Source: Prochlorococcus sp. AG-412-C21 (GTDB lineage Bacteria; Cyanobacteriota; Cyanobacteriia; PCC-6307; Cyanobiaceae). From it: 64,000 nt of DNA. Shown in pieces: positions 47,489 through 56,504 of this stretch. The notes beneath the pieces were generated by a model, which saw only the letters and a program-made list of their open reading frames with translations, did not search any database and was not told the origin of the DNA. The first letter of the stretch is position 1, and each line of letters begins with the position of its first letter. The position numbers and the translations under genes were made by a program. The DNA is taken from the NCBI GenBank assembly GCA_003214975.1, contig QCKZ01000001.1:1-64000 (forward strand), in the 5' to 3' direction.

Positions 47489-48706
47489 TCACATTTTGGG
47501 TACATTTTGTTCAATCCATTGCTTTGCTTTATAAATAGCTTCATCAAAATTATTTAACCTTTTATATGCAAGCTCCTTTGAAAGATACTGTAAAAGCTCT
47601 CCTAAGATAGGCCCATCCTTTATTTTTAAATTTTTTTTAATTACATCCCCACTAAGTAAATTGGAGGGATGAAATAATTTGTCATCCTTGTCACGCCATC
47701 TATTTAACCAATCTAATTGTATATTTTGAGGTAAATAAAAAATAAAAGATGGAAAGAAAGTTTCTAATTGTTGATGCAATGAGAATCTATCTAATTCGTT
47801 TAATTGAGAGATATTTTTTTTCTTTAACAAAAAGTGCCATTTTCGCAATAACTTAATTTTTGAAATTTCAGCTCTACTAAATCTAAATTTCTCTAGAGAT
47901 ACCTCATCTAATATTTGGGAAATAAAAAACAATGGCAAAAATGTCTCCTTTTCATGGTGATTAAGTTCTGTATAATTAATTTTCTGTAAATCCAAAAAAA
48001 TAGAATCTTTATATGAATTATCAGTACCAAATATATTCAATTGTTTTACCAAAATTACTGCCTCAAGGGCATTTGCCCCCTTTACTATTTTCTGAATTTC
48101 ATAATTAATCCTCTCTTTGGCAACAAGATATAATAACCCTTTATTTTTTTTTATAAAAGCAATTAATTGAAGATCAATTTTAAAATTTAATTCTGCAACA
48201 AATCGAAAACATCTTAATATTCTTAAAGGATCATTAAGTAAATTTTTTTCTGAAAACGTTCTTAGCAAAGATAATTCTAGATCTTTTAGGCCATTTAATG
48301 GATCAAACAAACACTTCTTATCAAATAAAAAAGCAATTGAATTAATAGAAAAGTCCCTACTGCTCAAATCTCCTTCTATCGTGGAGGAAATCTGATTAGC
48401 AATATCAATTGAGATATGATTAAGAATAATTCTTACAACTTCTCTTTTCTTATCTAGGATTATAAATTTAGATTCAATATTGTCTGAAATCTTTTTTCCA
48501 ATTTCAATAGCATTTAAAGGTACCACAATATCAACATCAACATCTCCAGTTACTCTTCCCAAAATAATATCCCTTATATAACCACCAACTAAATATGATC
48601 CTTTAGGTAAAAAAGATAAAATAGAATTCCAATTATATAATTTTATACTTCTCTCTAATTCATCAATTATTATTGTATGATCGGTGAGAATATTTGTTAT
48701 TTTCAT
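47489..48706 (-). CDS. tRNA nucleotidyltransferase / poly(A) polymerase family
   Basis: 405 aa; YLVGGYIRDIILGRVTGDVDVDIVV, SSRDFSINSIAF, LRILRCFRFVAEL. Confidence 0.9.
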   Translation of the reverse strand: MKITNILTDHTIIIDELERSIKLYNWNSILSFLPKGSYLVGGYIRDIILGRVTGDVDVDIVVPLNAIEIGKKISDNIESKFIILDKKREVVRIILNHISIDIANQISSTIEGDLSSRDFSINSIAFLFDKKCLFDPLNGLKDLELSLLRTFSEKNLLNDPLRILRCFRFVAELNFKIDLQLIAFIKKNKGLLYLVAKERINYEIQKIVKGANALEAVILVKQLNIFGTDNSYKDSIFLDLQKINYTELNHHEKETFLPLFFISQILDEVSLEKFRFSRAEISKIKLLRKWHFLLKKKNISQLNELDRFSLHQQLETFFPSFIFYLPQNIQLDWLNRWRDKDDKLFHPSNLLSGDVIKKNLKIKDGPILGELLQYLSKELAYKRLNNFDEAIYKAKQWIEQNVPKM

Positions 48707-48720
48707 TTTATTTATTAATT

Positions 48721-48972
48721 ATGTGCATTTGCATCAACTGTAAATGGGTTGATAGATGTATCACTTATCATGATGTTGAAAATAATCATGGTTTTGATAA
48801 TATTTCTGATATGCCTGATTTTAAAGCAAAAAAACCATACATTCATGTCAGTATAGTTAAAGATAAGAATGGTGCTTACACAACTGATTGGGATGTGCAA
48901 TCTTGTGAAAGTTTTTCTAATGAATTTGGTAAATGGTCTAAATGTAATCCAGGTTTGGAATTACCTGTTTAA
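48721..48972 (+). CDS. ycf34: Ycf34 protein
   Basis: MCICINCKWVDRCITYHDVENNH; the ATG at 48721 is preferred over the TTG at 48694 given in the ORF track. Confidence 0.85.
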   Translation: MCICINCKWVDRCITYHDVENNHGFDNISDMPDFKAKKPYIHVSIVKDKNGAYTTDWDVQSCESFSNEFGKWSKCNPGLELPV

Positions 48973-48981
48973 AGGTAATAG

Positions 48982-49635
48982 ATGATAGATAATCTCAAAC
49001 GAAAACAAAACTTACCTACATTAGTGATACATAGCACAGACAATTCTTTTGGCTTTGGATACAGAAATAACAATAATCCTGTATCTGATGAATTATTCAT
49101 AAAACAATTTGATAAAGATTTATGTAACAACTTGATAGTTGATTTTAACAAATTTATTTCCAAAGAAAATTTAGAAAAAGTCAAAACGATATCTGTTAGT
49201 ATAGGGCCTGCAAATTTTAATGCCTCAAGACTAATTGTAGTTTTAGCAAGAACTATCTCACAACAAATAAATTGTCCTTTAAAAAGTTTTAGTTCATTTG
49301 AAATAATGGCAAAAAGAATTGCATCAAAAAATAATATTTTTACAAACAAACAATCATTCTGGATTTACAAAAAATTAAAACGAAAGGGATTGATTGCAGG
49401 TAAATATGAGATTTGTCACAACGAAGAAAAAAATTCCGATCTATTCATTCGAGAAAAAGTTTTACCAAAAGTTCTTAAAGAATTAGAGAGTAAAGAACTT
49501 TTTTTTGAGGCTAATTATGAGGATGAAAAAGATTTAAAAGAATTATTAGATTTATCAAACAAAAATACATTAAATGCAAATTTAAATTCATGGCAAAACG
49601 TATTGCCACTTTACCCTATTTCTCCAATTAACTAA
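48982..49635 (+). CDS. tsaB: TsaB-like protein (t6A tRNA modification)
   Basis: 217 aa; SVSIGPANFNASRLIVVLARTISQQINCPLKSFSSFE matches the TsaB/YeaZ layout; divergent. Confidence 0.7.
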   Translation: MIDNLKRKQNLPTLVIHSTDNSFGFGYRNNNNPVSDELFIKQFDKDLCNNLIVDFNKFISKENLEKVKTISVSIGPANFNASRLIVVLARTISQQINCPLKSFSSFEIMAKRIASKNNIFTNKQSFWIYKKLKRKGLIAGKYEICHNEEKNSDLFIREKVLPKVLKELESKELFFEANYEDEKDLKELLDLSNKNTLNANLNSWQNVLPLYPISPIN

Positions 49636-49639
49636 GTAT

Positions 49640-50260
49640 TCATCCAATCAAATTATTAATATAATCTTGAAGATGCATAGTTACAGAATTGAGATCATCT
49701 CTTGATGAGCTTTGTGGAGGTTGAATAGGTTTTCCAACTTTAATAACTATTTTTGAAAAAAAAGGAATGCAGAATTTAAATCTTATTAGTTTATGTGAAT
49801 TAACTATTGCAACAGGCAATAATAATTTTTGATTTTTAAAAGCTAATAATGCAGCACCTTGTTTTGGCTTATTAACTCGCCCATTTTTTTGGCGAGTGCC
49901 ATCAATAAAAATTCCAATACTATTATTATTTGATAATTTTGCACATGCTGTTTTAATGGTATTTTTATCAGCAATTCCCCTCTTTACAGGATATGCTCCA
50001 CAAGCCTTGATAACAAAGCCAAGAAAAGGTATTTTAAAAAGCTCTGCCTTTGCCATAAAAGATATATTTCGCCCAAGTGCATGTCCTAACAAAGGAGGAT
50101 CAAGTAAAGATCCATGATTAGAAACCATTATAAAAGAATCTTTTTGCGGAATATTTTCTCTACCTATCAAATAACCTTGAAATACAAATTTATAAATTGG
50201 TAATACAAAGATTTTGCTAACTAATTGATAGATTAATTTTTGAAAAATATCATTTTTCAT
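49640..50260 (-). CDS. plsC: 1-acyl-sn-glycerol-3-phosphate acyltransferase
   Basis: 206 aa; VSNHGSLLDPP (NHxxxxD), IFIDGTRQKNG. Confidence 0.92.
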   Translation of the reverse strand: MKNDIFQKLIYQLVSKIFVLPIYKFVFQGYLIGRENIPQKDSFIMVSNHGSLLDPPLLGHALGRNISFMAKAELFKIPFLGFVIKACGAYPVKRGIADKNTIKTACAKLSNNNSIGIFIDGTRQKNGRVNKPKQGAALLAFKNQKLLLPVAIVNSHKLIRFKFCIPFFSKIVIKVGKPIQPPQSSSRDDLNSVTMHLQDYINNLIG

Positions 50261-50265
50261 ACAAA

Positions 50266-51162
50266 TTAATATGTTATTTGCTCGGAGGATGAAACTTGAG
50301 AAATTTTAACACCCTTCAGATGTCTTTTCCCCAAACCGCTAAGTACATTTGAGGGGCCAATTTCAACAATATGAAGATCACTATCTTTTGCCATTAAATC
50401 CATGGTTTCTCGCCACCTCACTCCATTACACATTTGATTTTCCAATCTAATTTTAAGCTCATTTGGATCACTACAAAGGGAAGGTTCATAATTACTTATG
50501 ACTGGAAAAGAAGGATTTTTAAATTTAATCTGTTTTAAATACTCAGAAAATTTTGCTGAAGGCTCATCCATAAATGGTGAATGAAATGCACCTGAAACAT
50601 TTAATCTCAGGAATCTTTTACAAGAAATTTCTGTCGATAAATTTTCTAAAGCTTCATTAGATCCTGATAAGACAACTTGGGAGGAGCTATTATCATTAGC
50701 AATTACAATATCATCAATTTTTTTTACTAATAAATCAAGTTGATTTCTATCGAAACCAATTACTGCTGCCATAGATCCTTTCCCAGCATTCACCATTATT
50801 TGAGATCTTACTTTTATTAGTGATACACAATCTTCGAACGTAAAAACATCCGCACAATATAGTGCCGTGATTTCTCCTAGACTATGACCAGCAACATAAG
50901 TTGGTTTAAAACCATTATTCTTTAAGGCATCTAATAAAATCGATTCAACTAAAAAAAGACAAATTTGTGTATTTATTGTGTTATTCAAATCACTAAGTGG
51001 ATTTGTTGGTTCAGAATTTAACTCACAAATTTCAAATAAATTTCTCTCAAATATTTCAGAAGCATAACTAAACCTCTCCTTTGTGTTAGGCAAATTTTCA
51101 ATTTGTTTTGCCATTCCAATTTTTTGCGAACCCTGTCCAGGGAATACCCATGCAACTGTCAT
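50266..51162 (-). CDS. fabD: malonyl-CoA:ACP transacylase
   Basis: 298 aa; WVFPGQGSQKIGM, VAGHSLGEITALYCADVF. Confidence 0.96.
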   Translation of the reverse strand: MTVAWVFPGQGSQKIGMAKQIENLPNTKERFSYASEIFERNLFEICELNSEPTNPLSDLNNTINTQICLFLVESILLDALKNNGFKPTYVAGHSLGEITALYCADVFTFEDCVSLIKVRSQIMVNAGKGSMAAVIGFDRNQLDLLVKKIDDIVIANDNSSSQVVLSGSNEALENLSTEISCKRFLRLNVSGAFHSPFMDEPSAKFSEYLKQIKFKNPSFPVISNYEPSLCSDPNELKIRLENQMCNGVRWRETMDLMAKDSDLHIVEIGPSNVLSGLGKRHLKGVKISQVSSSEQITY

Positions 51163-51180
51163 AATGTTCCTATTTTGTTT

Positions 51181-52188
51181 TTAACCCCATTTAATCAGGG
51201 CTGCACCCCAACTTAGCCCAGCACCAAAACCACTTGTAGCAATAATATCATTTTGTTTAATTATATTATTTCTAATAGCCTCATCCATCATTAGTGGAAT
51301 TGTTGCTGCTGAGGTATTGCCATACTTTTCTAGATTACTAAGAATTTTTTCTCTAGGAATTTTCAACCTATCTCCTACAGAATCCAATATTCTTTGATTA
51401 GCTTGATGTAATAAAAGCCAATCAACTTCATCAGAACTATAATTCATTTTTCCAAACAACTTTTCAAGAATTATCGGAACTTCTCTAACTGCAAATTTGT
51501 AAACTTCCTGACCATTCATCTGAATTGGAGAAAACCCTCCATTTAAAAAATCAATGTTTTCAATTATTGAATCCTTTTTATTTTTTGATGGAAGATTAAG
51601 AAAAGAACCCCTTTCCCCATCAGTTCTCATATCAAAACCAATTAAATTATTAAATTCATTTGTGGCTTCAATTGCCAATGCACCCGCACCATCTCCAAAG
51701 AGAATACAACTTCTTCTATCATTCCAATCAACAAAGCTTGATAATTGATCTGCTCCTATAACAATAGCCCTCTTAAAACTACCCCCTGTTAAAAATTGCG
51801 AGGCTGTTATTAAGGCGAATAAAAAACCACTACATGCTGCAGTTAAATCAAAAGCTACAGCATTACACGCACCCAATTTAGCTTGAATAGATGGCGCTGA
51901 ACCAAATAAATCATGCGGAGTAGAAGTAGCTAAGACAATCAAATCAATCGTTTTAATATCCCAATTCGCCATTTCAATCGCAGCCATTGCCGCCTCATAA
52001 CCCATCTCAGTTACATTATCTCCTAAACTGGAAATTCTCCTCTCAGAAATACCAGTTCTAGATTTTATCCATTCATCGCTCGTATCTACCTTTTGACTAA
52101 TTTTTTGATTGGTTAGTATTTGATCAGGTACATAACTTCCACTTCCTTTAAATGAGACTCCAATCTGATTAAACTTTATTCCTTCCAA
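51181..52188 (-). CDS. fabH: beta-ketoacyl-ACP synthase III
   Basis: 335 aa; SDEWIKSRTGISERR, AFDLTAACSGFLFAL, LLHQANQRI. Confidence 0.97.
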   Translation of the reverse strand: MEGIKFNQIGVSFKGSGSYVPDQILTNQKISQKVDTSDEWIKSRTGISERRISSLGDNVTEMGYEAAMAAIEMANWDIKTIDLIVLATSTPHDLFGSAPSIQAKLGACNAVAFDLTAACSGFLFALITASQFLTGGSFKRAIVIGADQLSSFVDWNDRRSCILFGDGAGALAIEATNEFNNLIGFDMRTDGERGSFLNLPSKNKKDSIIENIDFLNGGFSPIQMNGQEVYKFAVREVPIILEKLFGKMNYSSDEVDWLLLHQANQRILDSVGDRLKIPREKILSNLEKYGNTSAATIPLMMDEAIRNNIIKQNDIIATSGFGAGLSWGAALIKWG

Positions 52189-52241
52189 AAGAGTTTTTTA
52201 GTTACTTATATAAGTCAAACACAAATTTGACAAAATATGTT

Positions 52242-53648
52242 TTAAGAATTTAAAACTTGAAGCTTTTGAAGTTGATTTAAATTTTCCATCACGTTATGGT
52301 TCACTGCCGAGTGAGCCAAGCGAAGAGCGCTAACAACTGATAATGACTTACTACTACCATGGCCGATCACACAAATACCATTTACCCCAAGTAATAAGGC
52401 ACCACCATGTTCAGCATGATCTAACCTTTTCTTTATTCTGATTAGATTACTTTTTAAAAAAGCTGAACCAACTTTTCCCCGCCTCCCTCTTGGTAGCTCA
52501 GATCTCAAAATGTCTAATAAAACGCCTCCCACAGACTCAAGGAATTTTAATAATATATTACCCGTAAACCCATCACAAACTACTACATCAAAACTTCCCG
52601 ACAATACATCTCGACCTTCACAATTACCTCCAAAATCAAAATTTTTTTCAGTAGATAGTAGTGCAAATGTTTTAAGGGATAAATCATTACCTTTGCATTC
52701 TTCTTCTCCGATATTTAAAAGGCCAATTCTTGGTTTTTTTACCTGCAAGACATCTTTTGCATAAATATTGCCTAGAAGAGCAAACTGATAAAGATAAGAG
52801 GGTTTACAATCGGTATTTGCGCCAACATCTAAAACTAATACAGGACGAGTCTGATCCCTTGTCGGGAATAATGCGCCTATAGCCGGTCTATCAATTCCTT
52901 TCAATCTACCGATTCTAAATACGGCAGAAGCCATCATTGCTCCCGAATTACCAGCTGAGTAAACAGCTTGCGCTTTATTATTTCTTACTAAATCCATTGC
53001 AACATTTATACTCGCATTTTTCCTTTTTCTGACTGCAGTAGCTTCTTCATTCATTCCTATAGGATCTCCACTATCAATTAATTCAAGACGATTTTTTTCT
53101 ATTTCTTTTTCTAGTAATTCTACTAAACCAATTTTTTCTGCTGCATTTTTAACTTTTTCAATTTTACCAACAAACTTTATATTGATAGGAAATCTGCTTA
53201 TCGCTTCAAGACATCCTTCGAGAATTGGCCCAGGAGCATAATCTCCACCCATACCATCAACTGCGATCCATATTCTATTAGATTGCGAGTCATCCACCTT
53301 ATCTAAAATATTATCGCTATTTTGTAATCTTTTTAATGGATCAAAAACTAACGGCTGTAATGTATTTTTAGCCAATGAGCTAGCATTTGAGACTACAGTA
53401 CTAGCAGTATTCACAACAGATTCAGCGCTTGATACTACATTACCTGCAACATTACCTGCAACATTACTAGCTGTGCTTACGACAGATCCAGCACCAGAAA
53501 CTACGTTACCCGCAACATTACTAGCCGTTACTGCAGAACTAGCAGCAGTATCTACTATTGAAGTTACAGCTGAGTTTCTTTTATACCAAATAACTAATCT
53601 TCTGATAGCTCTGGACTTATTAATTTTATGTACAGTTTCTTTACCCAT
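52242..53648 (-). CDS. plsX: phosphate acyltransferase PlsX with ~124-aa N-terminal repeat extension
   Basis: 468 aa; core RIWIAVDGMGGDYAPGPILEG, YSAGNSGAMMASA; N-terminus rich in ASNVAGNVVSGAGSVV-type repeats. Confidence 0.92.
   Translation of the reverse strand: MGKETVHKINKSRAIRRLVIWYKRNSAVTSIVDTAASSAVTASNVAGNVVSGAGSVVSTASNVAGNVAGNVVSSAESVVNTASTVVSNASSLAKNTLQPLVFDPLKRLQNSDNILDKVDDSQSNRIWIAVDGMGGDYAPGPILEGCLEAISRFPINIKFVGKIEKVKNAAEKIGLVELLEKEIEKNRLELIDSGDPIGMNEEATAVRKRKNASINVAMDLVRNNKAQAVYSAGNSGAMMASAVFRIGRLKGIDRPAIGALFPTRDQTRPVLVLDVGANTDCKPSYLYQFALLGNIYAKDVLQVKKPRIGLLNIGEEECKGNDLSLKTFALLSTEKNFDFGGNCEGRDVLSGSFDVVVCDGFTGNILLKFLESVGGVLLDILRSELPRGRRGKVGSAFLKSNLIRIKKRLDHAEHGGALLLGVNGICVIGHGSSKSLSVVSALRLAHSAVNHNVMENLNQLQKLQVLNS
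53437..53472. repeat. 12-bp tandem repeat within plsX 5' extension
   Basis: ACATTACCTGCA ACATTACCTGCA ACATTACTAGCT; encodes NVAG repeats on the minus strand. Confidence 0.9.
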
Positions 53649-54395
53649 TTATTTACCATCAAAAGGAGCAAGATCGACAATCCTTTGAAAAAGATATCCT
53701 GTACCTCTCGCTGTTAATATCAATTCAGGATTTGCTGGATCAGCCTCCAGTTTAGATCTTAATCTTGAAATGTGAACATCGACTACTCTTGTATCTACAT
53801 GTCTCTCTGGTGTATATCCCCAAACCTCTTTTAAAATCTCTCCTCTACTAAATGGCTCTCCTGACCTACTTACCAAAAGCTCTAAGAGACTAAATTCCAT
53901 ACCAGTTAATCTAATTCTCTCATCGCTTTTAAAAACTTGTCTTCGATTTGTATCAATTTTTATATCTGTAACCAAAATTAATCCTGAATTAGGCATTCCA
54001 GGAAATTGCTCTTTGTCAATTCTTCTTAAAACGCACCTAATTCTTGCTTCTAATTCTTTGGGACTAAATGGTTTCACTACATAATCATCAGCGCCTAATT
54101 CTAAACCTGTTATCCTATCTGCAACATCTCCTAATGCAGTTAACATAACAATTGGGACATCAGAATCTTTCCTTAATTCTTGACAAACTCCATAACCATC
54201 GAGCTTTGGCATCATAACGTCAAGTACTACTAAATCAGGCACATGATCTTTAAATAACTTAAGTGCTTCTTTACCATCACTTGCAGTTACAACTTTGTAG
54301 CCAATCATGGAGAGACGCGTCTCCAGAATTCTTCTAATACTTGCCTCGTCATCTGCGACAAGGATTGTTTCTTTAGTTTGACTAGATAGAGCCAT
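53649..54395 (-). CDS. rpaB: OmpR-family response regulator RpaB (Ycf27)
   Basis: 248 aa; ETILVADDEASIRRILETRLSMIGY, DLVVLDVMMPKLDGYGVC, RHVDTRVVDVHISRLRSKLE. Confidence 0.93.
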   Translation of the reverse strand: MALSSQTKETILVADDEASIRRILETRLSMIGYKVVTASDGKEALKLFKDHVPDLVVLDVMMPKLDGYGVCQELRKDSDVPIVMLTALGDVADRITGLELGADDYVVKPFSPKELEARIRCVLRRIDKEQFPGMPNSGLILVTDIKIDTNRRQVFKSDERIRLTGMEFSLLELLVSRSGEPFSRGEILKEVWGYTPERHVDTRVVDVHISRLRSKLEADPANPELILTARGTGYLFQRIVDLAPFDGK

Positions 54396-54502
54396 TTGTT
54401 TCTATTAGCTAATCAGTAAGAGAATTTATTATTATCCTAATCTAACTTGTAGAGGGGCAATATCCCAAACATTCTAGTTCCATTACTTTATTCAAAAACT
54501 AA

Positions 54503-55855
54503 ATGTCTAGCAAATTGTCGACTTTTATTTGTCAAAATTGCGGAACTGAAACTTCTCAATACTTTGGGAAATGCCTTAATTGCAACTCATGGAATTCTAT
54601 TGTTGAAGAAATTAAAAGCAAGAGATCTAAATATCAAGAAATAAAAAATAGTAAGAAAGCTATACTTTTTAATGAAATTTCATCTAAAAAAATATCAAGG
54701 TTTACCAGTGGTTTTGGAGAGTTTGATAGAGTTCTTGGTGGTGGGATAGTCCCTGGATCTGTTGTATTAATTGGAGGAGAGCCAGGTATAGGTAAAAGCA
54801 CAATAGTTCTTCAATCAGCAGGTAAAATGTCTCTCAATCAGAAAGTTTTATACGTTACTGCAGAAGAATCTTTAGAACAAGTAAAAATCAGATGGGAAAG
54901 ATTAAATCAAAAGAGTATTGATTTGAAAATTTTGGCGGAAACCAATTTATCTCTAATTATTGAAGAGATCAAACGTGTAAATCCAAGTTTCGCAATTATT
55001 GATAGTATTCAAGCTATCCATAATCATGAGATGGAAAGTTCGCCAGGATCAGTTTCTCAAGTTAGAGCATGTTCATCTGAATTGCAGAATCTAGCTAAAG
55101 ACAATAACATTGCGCTTTTAATAATTGGTCATGTCACTAAAGATGGGGCTTTAGCTGGTCCAAAAACTCTAGAGCATTTAGTTGATGTAGTAATAAACTT
55201 TGAAGGAGATAATATGTCTTCACATAGATTACTAAGAAGTATAAAAAATCGATTTGGATCGACCTTTGAAATTGGAATTTTTGAAATGTTCGAAGAAGGC
55301 TTACGAGAGATAAAAAACCCAAGTTCAATATTTACAAATAAAGAAAATATTTCAGGTGTTACAACTACGATAACCAATGAAGGCACTAGACCATTCGCAG
55401 TAGATATACAAGCACTGGTAAATAAAACTTTTTACAGTAACCCAAAAAGAACTACAACTGGAATTAGCATTAACAGATTACATCAAATTCTGGCTGTTAT
55501 TGAAAAACACATAGGGATTAAATTATCTGAATTTGATTGTTATGTAGCTACTGGGGGAGGTTTTGAGATAAATGATCCGTCATCTGACTTAGGTGTAGCA
55601 ATATCTATTTTATCAAGTTTGAAAAATATTCCTCCTTTGGCGAGTAGCTCATTTATTGGAGAATTGGGTTTGAGCGGTCAAGTTAGAAAATCGAATAACA
55701 TTCGATCAAAGATAGAAGAAGCTGCAAGACTAGGGATTAAAAACATCGTGGTCCCAAAATTAGAGGAGAATCTAAATAATAATTTTAAAAATTTAATCAA
55801 TATCAAAGAGATTTCTAATATTAAAGAAGCAGTTGATTATTCTTTACTACATTAA
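54503..55855 (+). CDS. radA: DNA repair protein RadA
   Basis: 450 aa; zinc finger CQNCGTETSQYFGKCLNCNSWN, GGEPGIGKSTIVLQ, KNRFG motif. Confidence 0.96.
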   Translation: MSSKLSTFICQNCGTETSQYFGKCLNCNSWNSIVEEIKSKRSKYQEIKNSKKAILFNEISSKKISRFTSGFGEFDRVLGGGIVPGSVVLIGGEPGIGKSTIVLQSAGKMSLNQKVLYVTAEESLEQVKIRWERLNQKSIDLKILAETNLSLIIEEIKRVNPSFAIIDSIQAIHNHEMESSPGSVSQVRACSSELQNLAKDNNIALLIIGHVTKDGALAGPKTLEHLVDVVINFEGDNMSSHRLLRSIKNRFGSTFEIGIFEMFEEGLREIKNPSSIFTNKENISGVTTTITNEGTRPFAVDIQALVNKTFYSNPKRTTTGISINRLHQILAVIEKHIGIKLSEFDCYVATGGGFEINDPSSDLGVAISILSSLKNIPPLASSSFIGELGLSGQVRKSNNIRSKIEEAARLGIKNIVVPKLEENLNNNFKNLINIKEISNIKEAVDYSLLH

Positions 55856-55861
55856 AAAATT

Positions 55862-56383
55862 TTAGAGATACATATCGATTGAACTTCTTCCTGAGTTTTT
55901 TAGCCAATTCTCAATATCAAGATACCCACCAGGATATAATCTAACTGCTTTAGACCAGACTTGAGCAGCTTTATCAAACCAAATATCTCTCTGATCTAGA
56001 TCGCCATTTTGTTCCGCATATCTTCCCCTTTTCTCATAAATTAAACCTATATTTTTAAGACATGATGGTTGTTTCGGATTTTCGACTAATGCTTTTTCAT
56101 AAGTTTCAATAGACAAATTCTCATCACCGTTACTCATGTAAATTATTGCCATATTTTTTAAAGTCTCACCCCTATCGATTTTATTTTCTTCAAGGAGTAA
56201 ACTCTCTTTATAATACTCTAATGCTTCAGAATAATCCCCATTATTTTGGGCAGCTAGGCCATCTCTATAATAGATATAAGCTTTTTTTTCTTTATCTGCA
56301 ATAGGCATTATTTTAACTATAGATTCAGCAATTACAGTAAAAGCTTTATCAATAAAATTGTCTCTGTTTTGATTACTAGGCAC
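55862..56383 (-). CDS. ycf3: photosystem I assembly protein Ycf3 (TPR)
   Basis: 173 aa; [46 protein letters not shown]. Confidence 0.96.
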   Translation of the reverse strand: MPSNQNRDNFIDKAFTVIAESIVKIMPIADKEKKAYIYYRDGLAAQNNGDYSEALEYYKESLLLEENKIDRGETLKNMAIIYMSNGDENLSIETYEKALVENPKQPSCLKNIGLIYEKRGRYAEQNGDLDQRDIWFDKAAQVWSKAVRLYPGGYLDIENWLKNSGRSSIDMYL

Positions 56384-56504
56384 TGCTTTAAATCTAATAA
56401 AATTAATATAGTAATTTAAAAATTAACTATTTAAAAAGTCTATAACATTTATTATTATAGTTAAAAATGCATTTAAGCATTAATTTGCTTCAATCGTAAA
56501 AAAT

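Noticed and set aside
52510-52764. 84-aa plus-strand ORF
   Set aside because: Antisense to the plsX core; no start context or homology seen.
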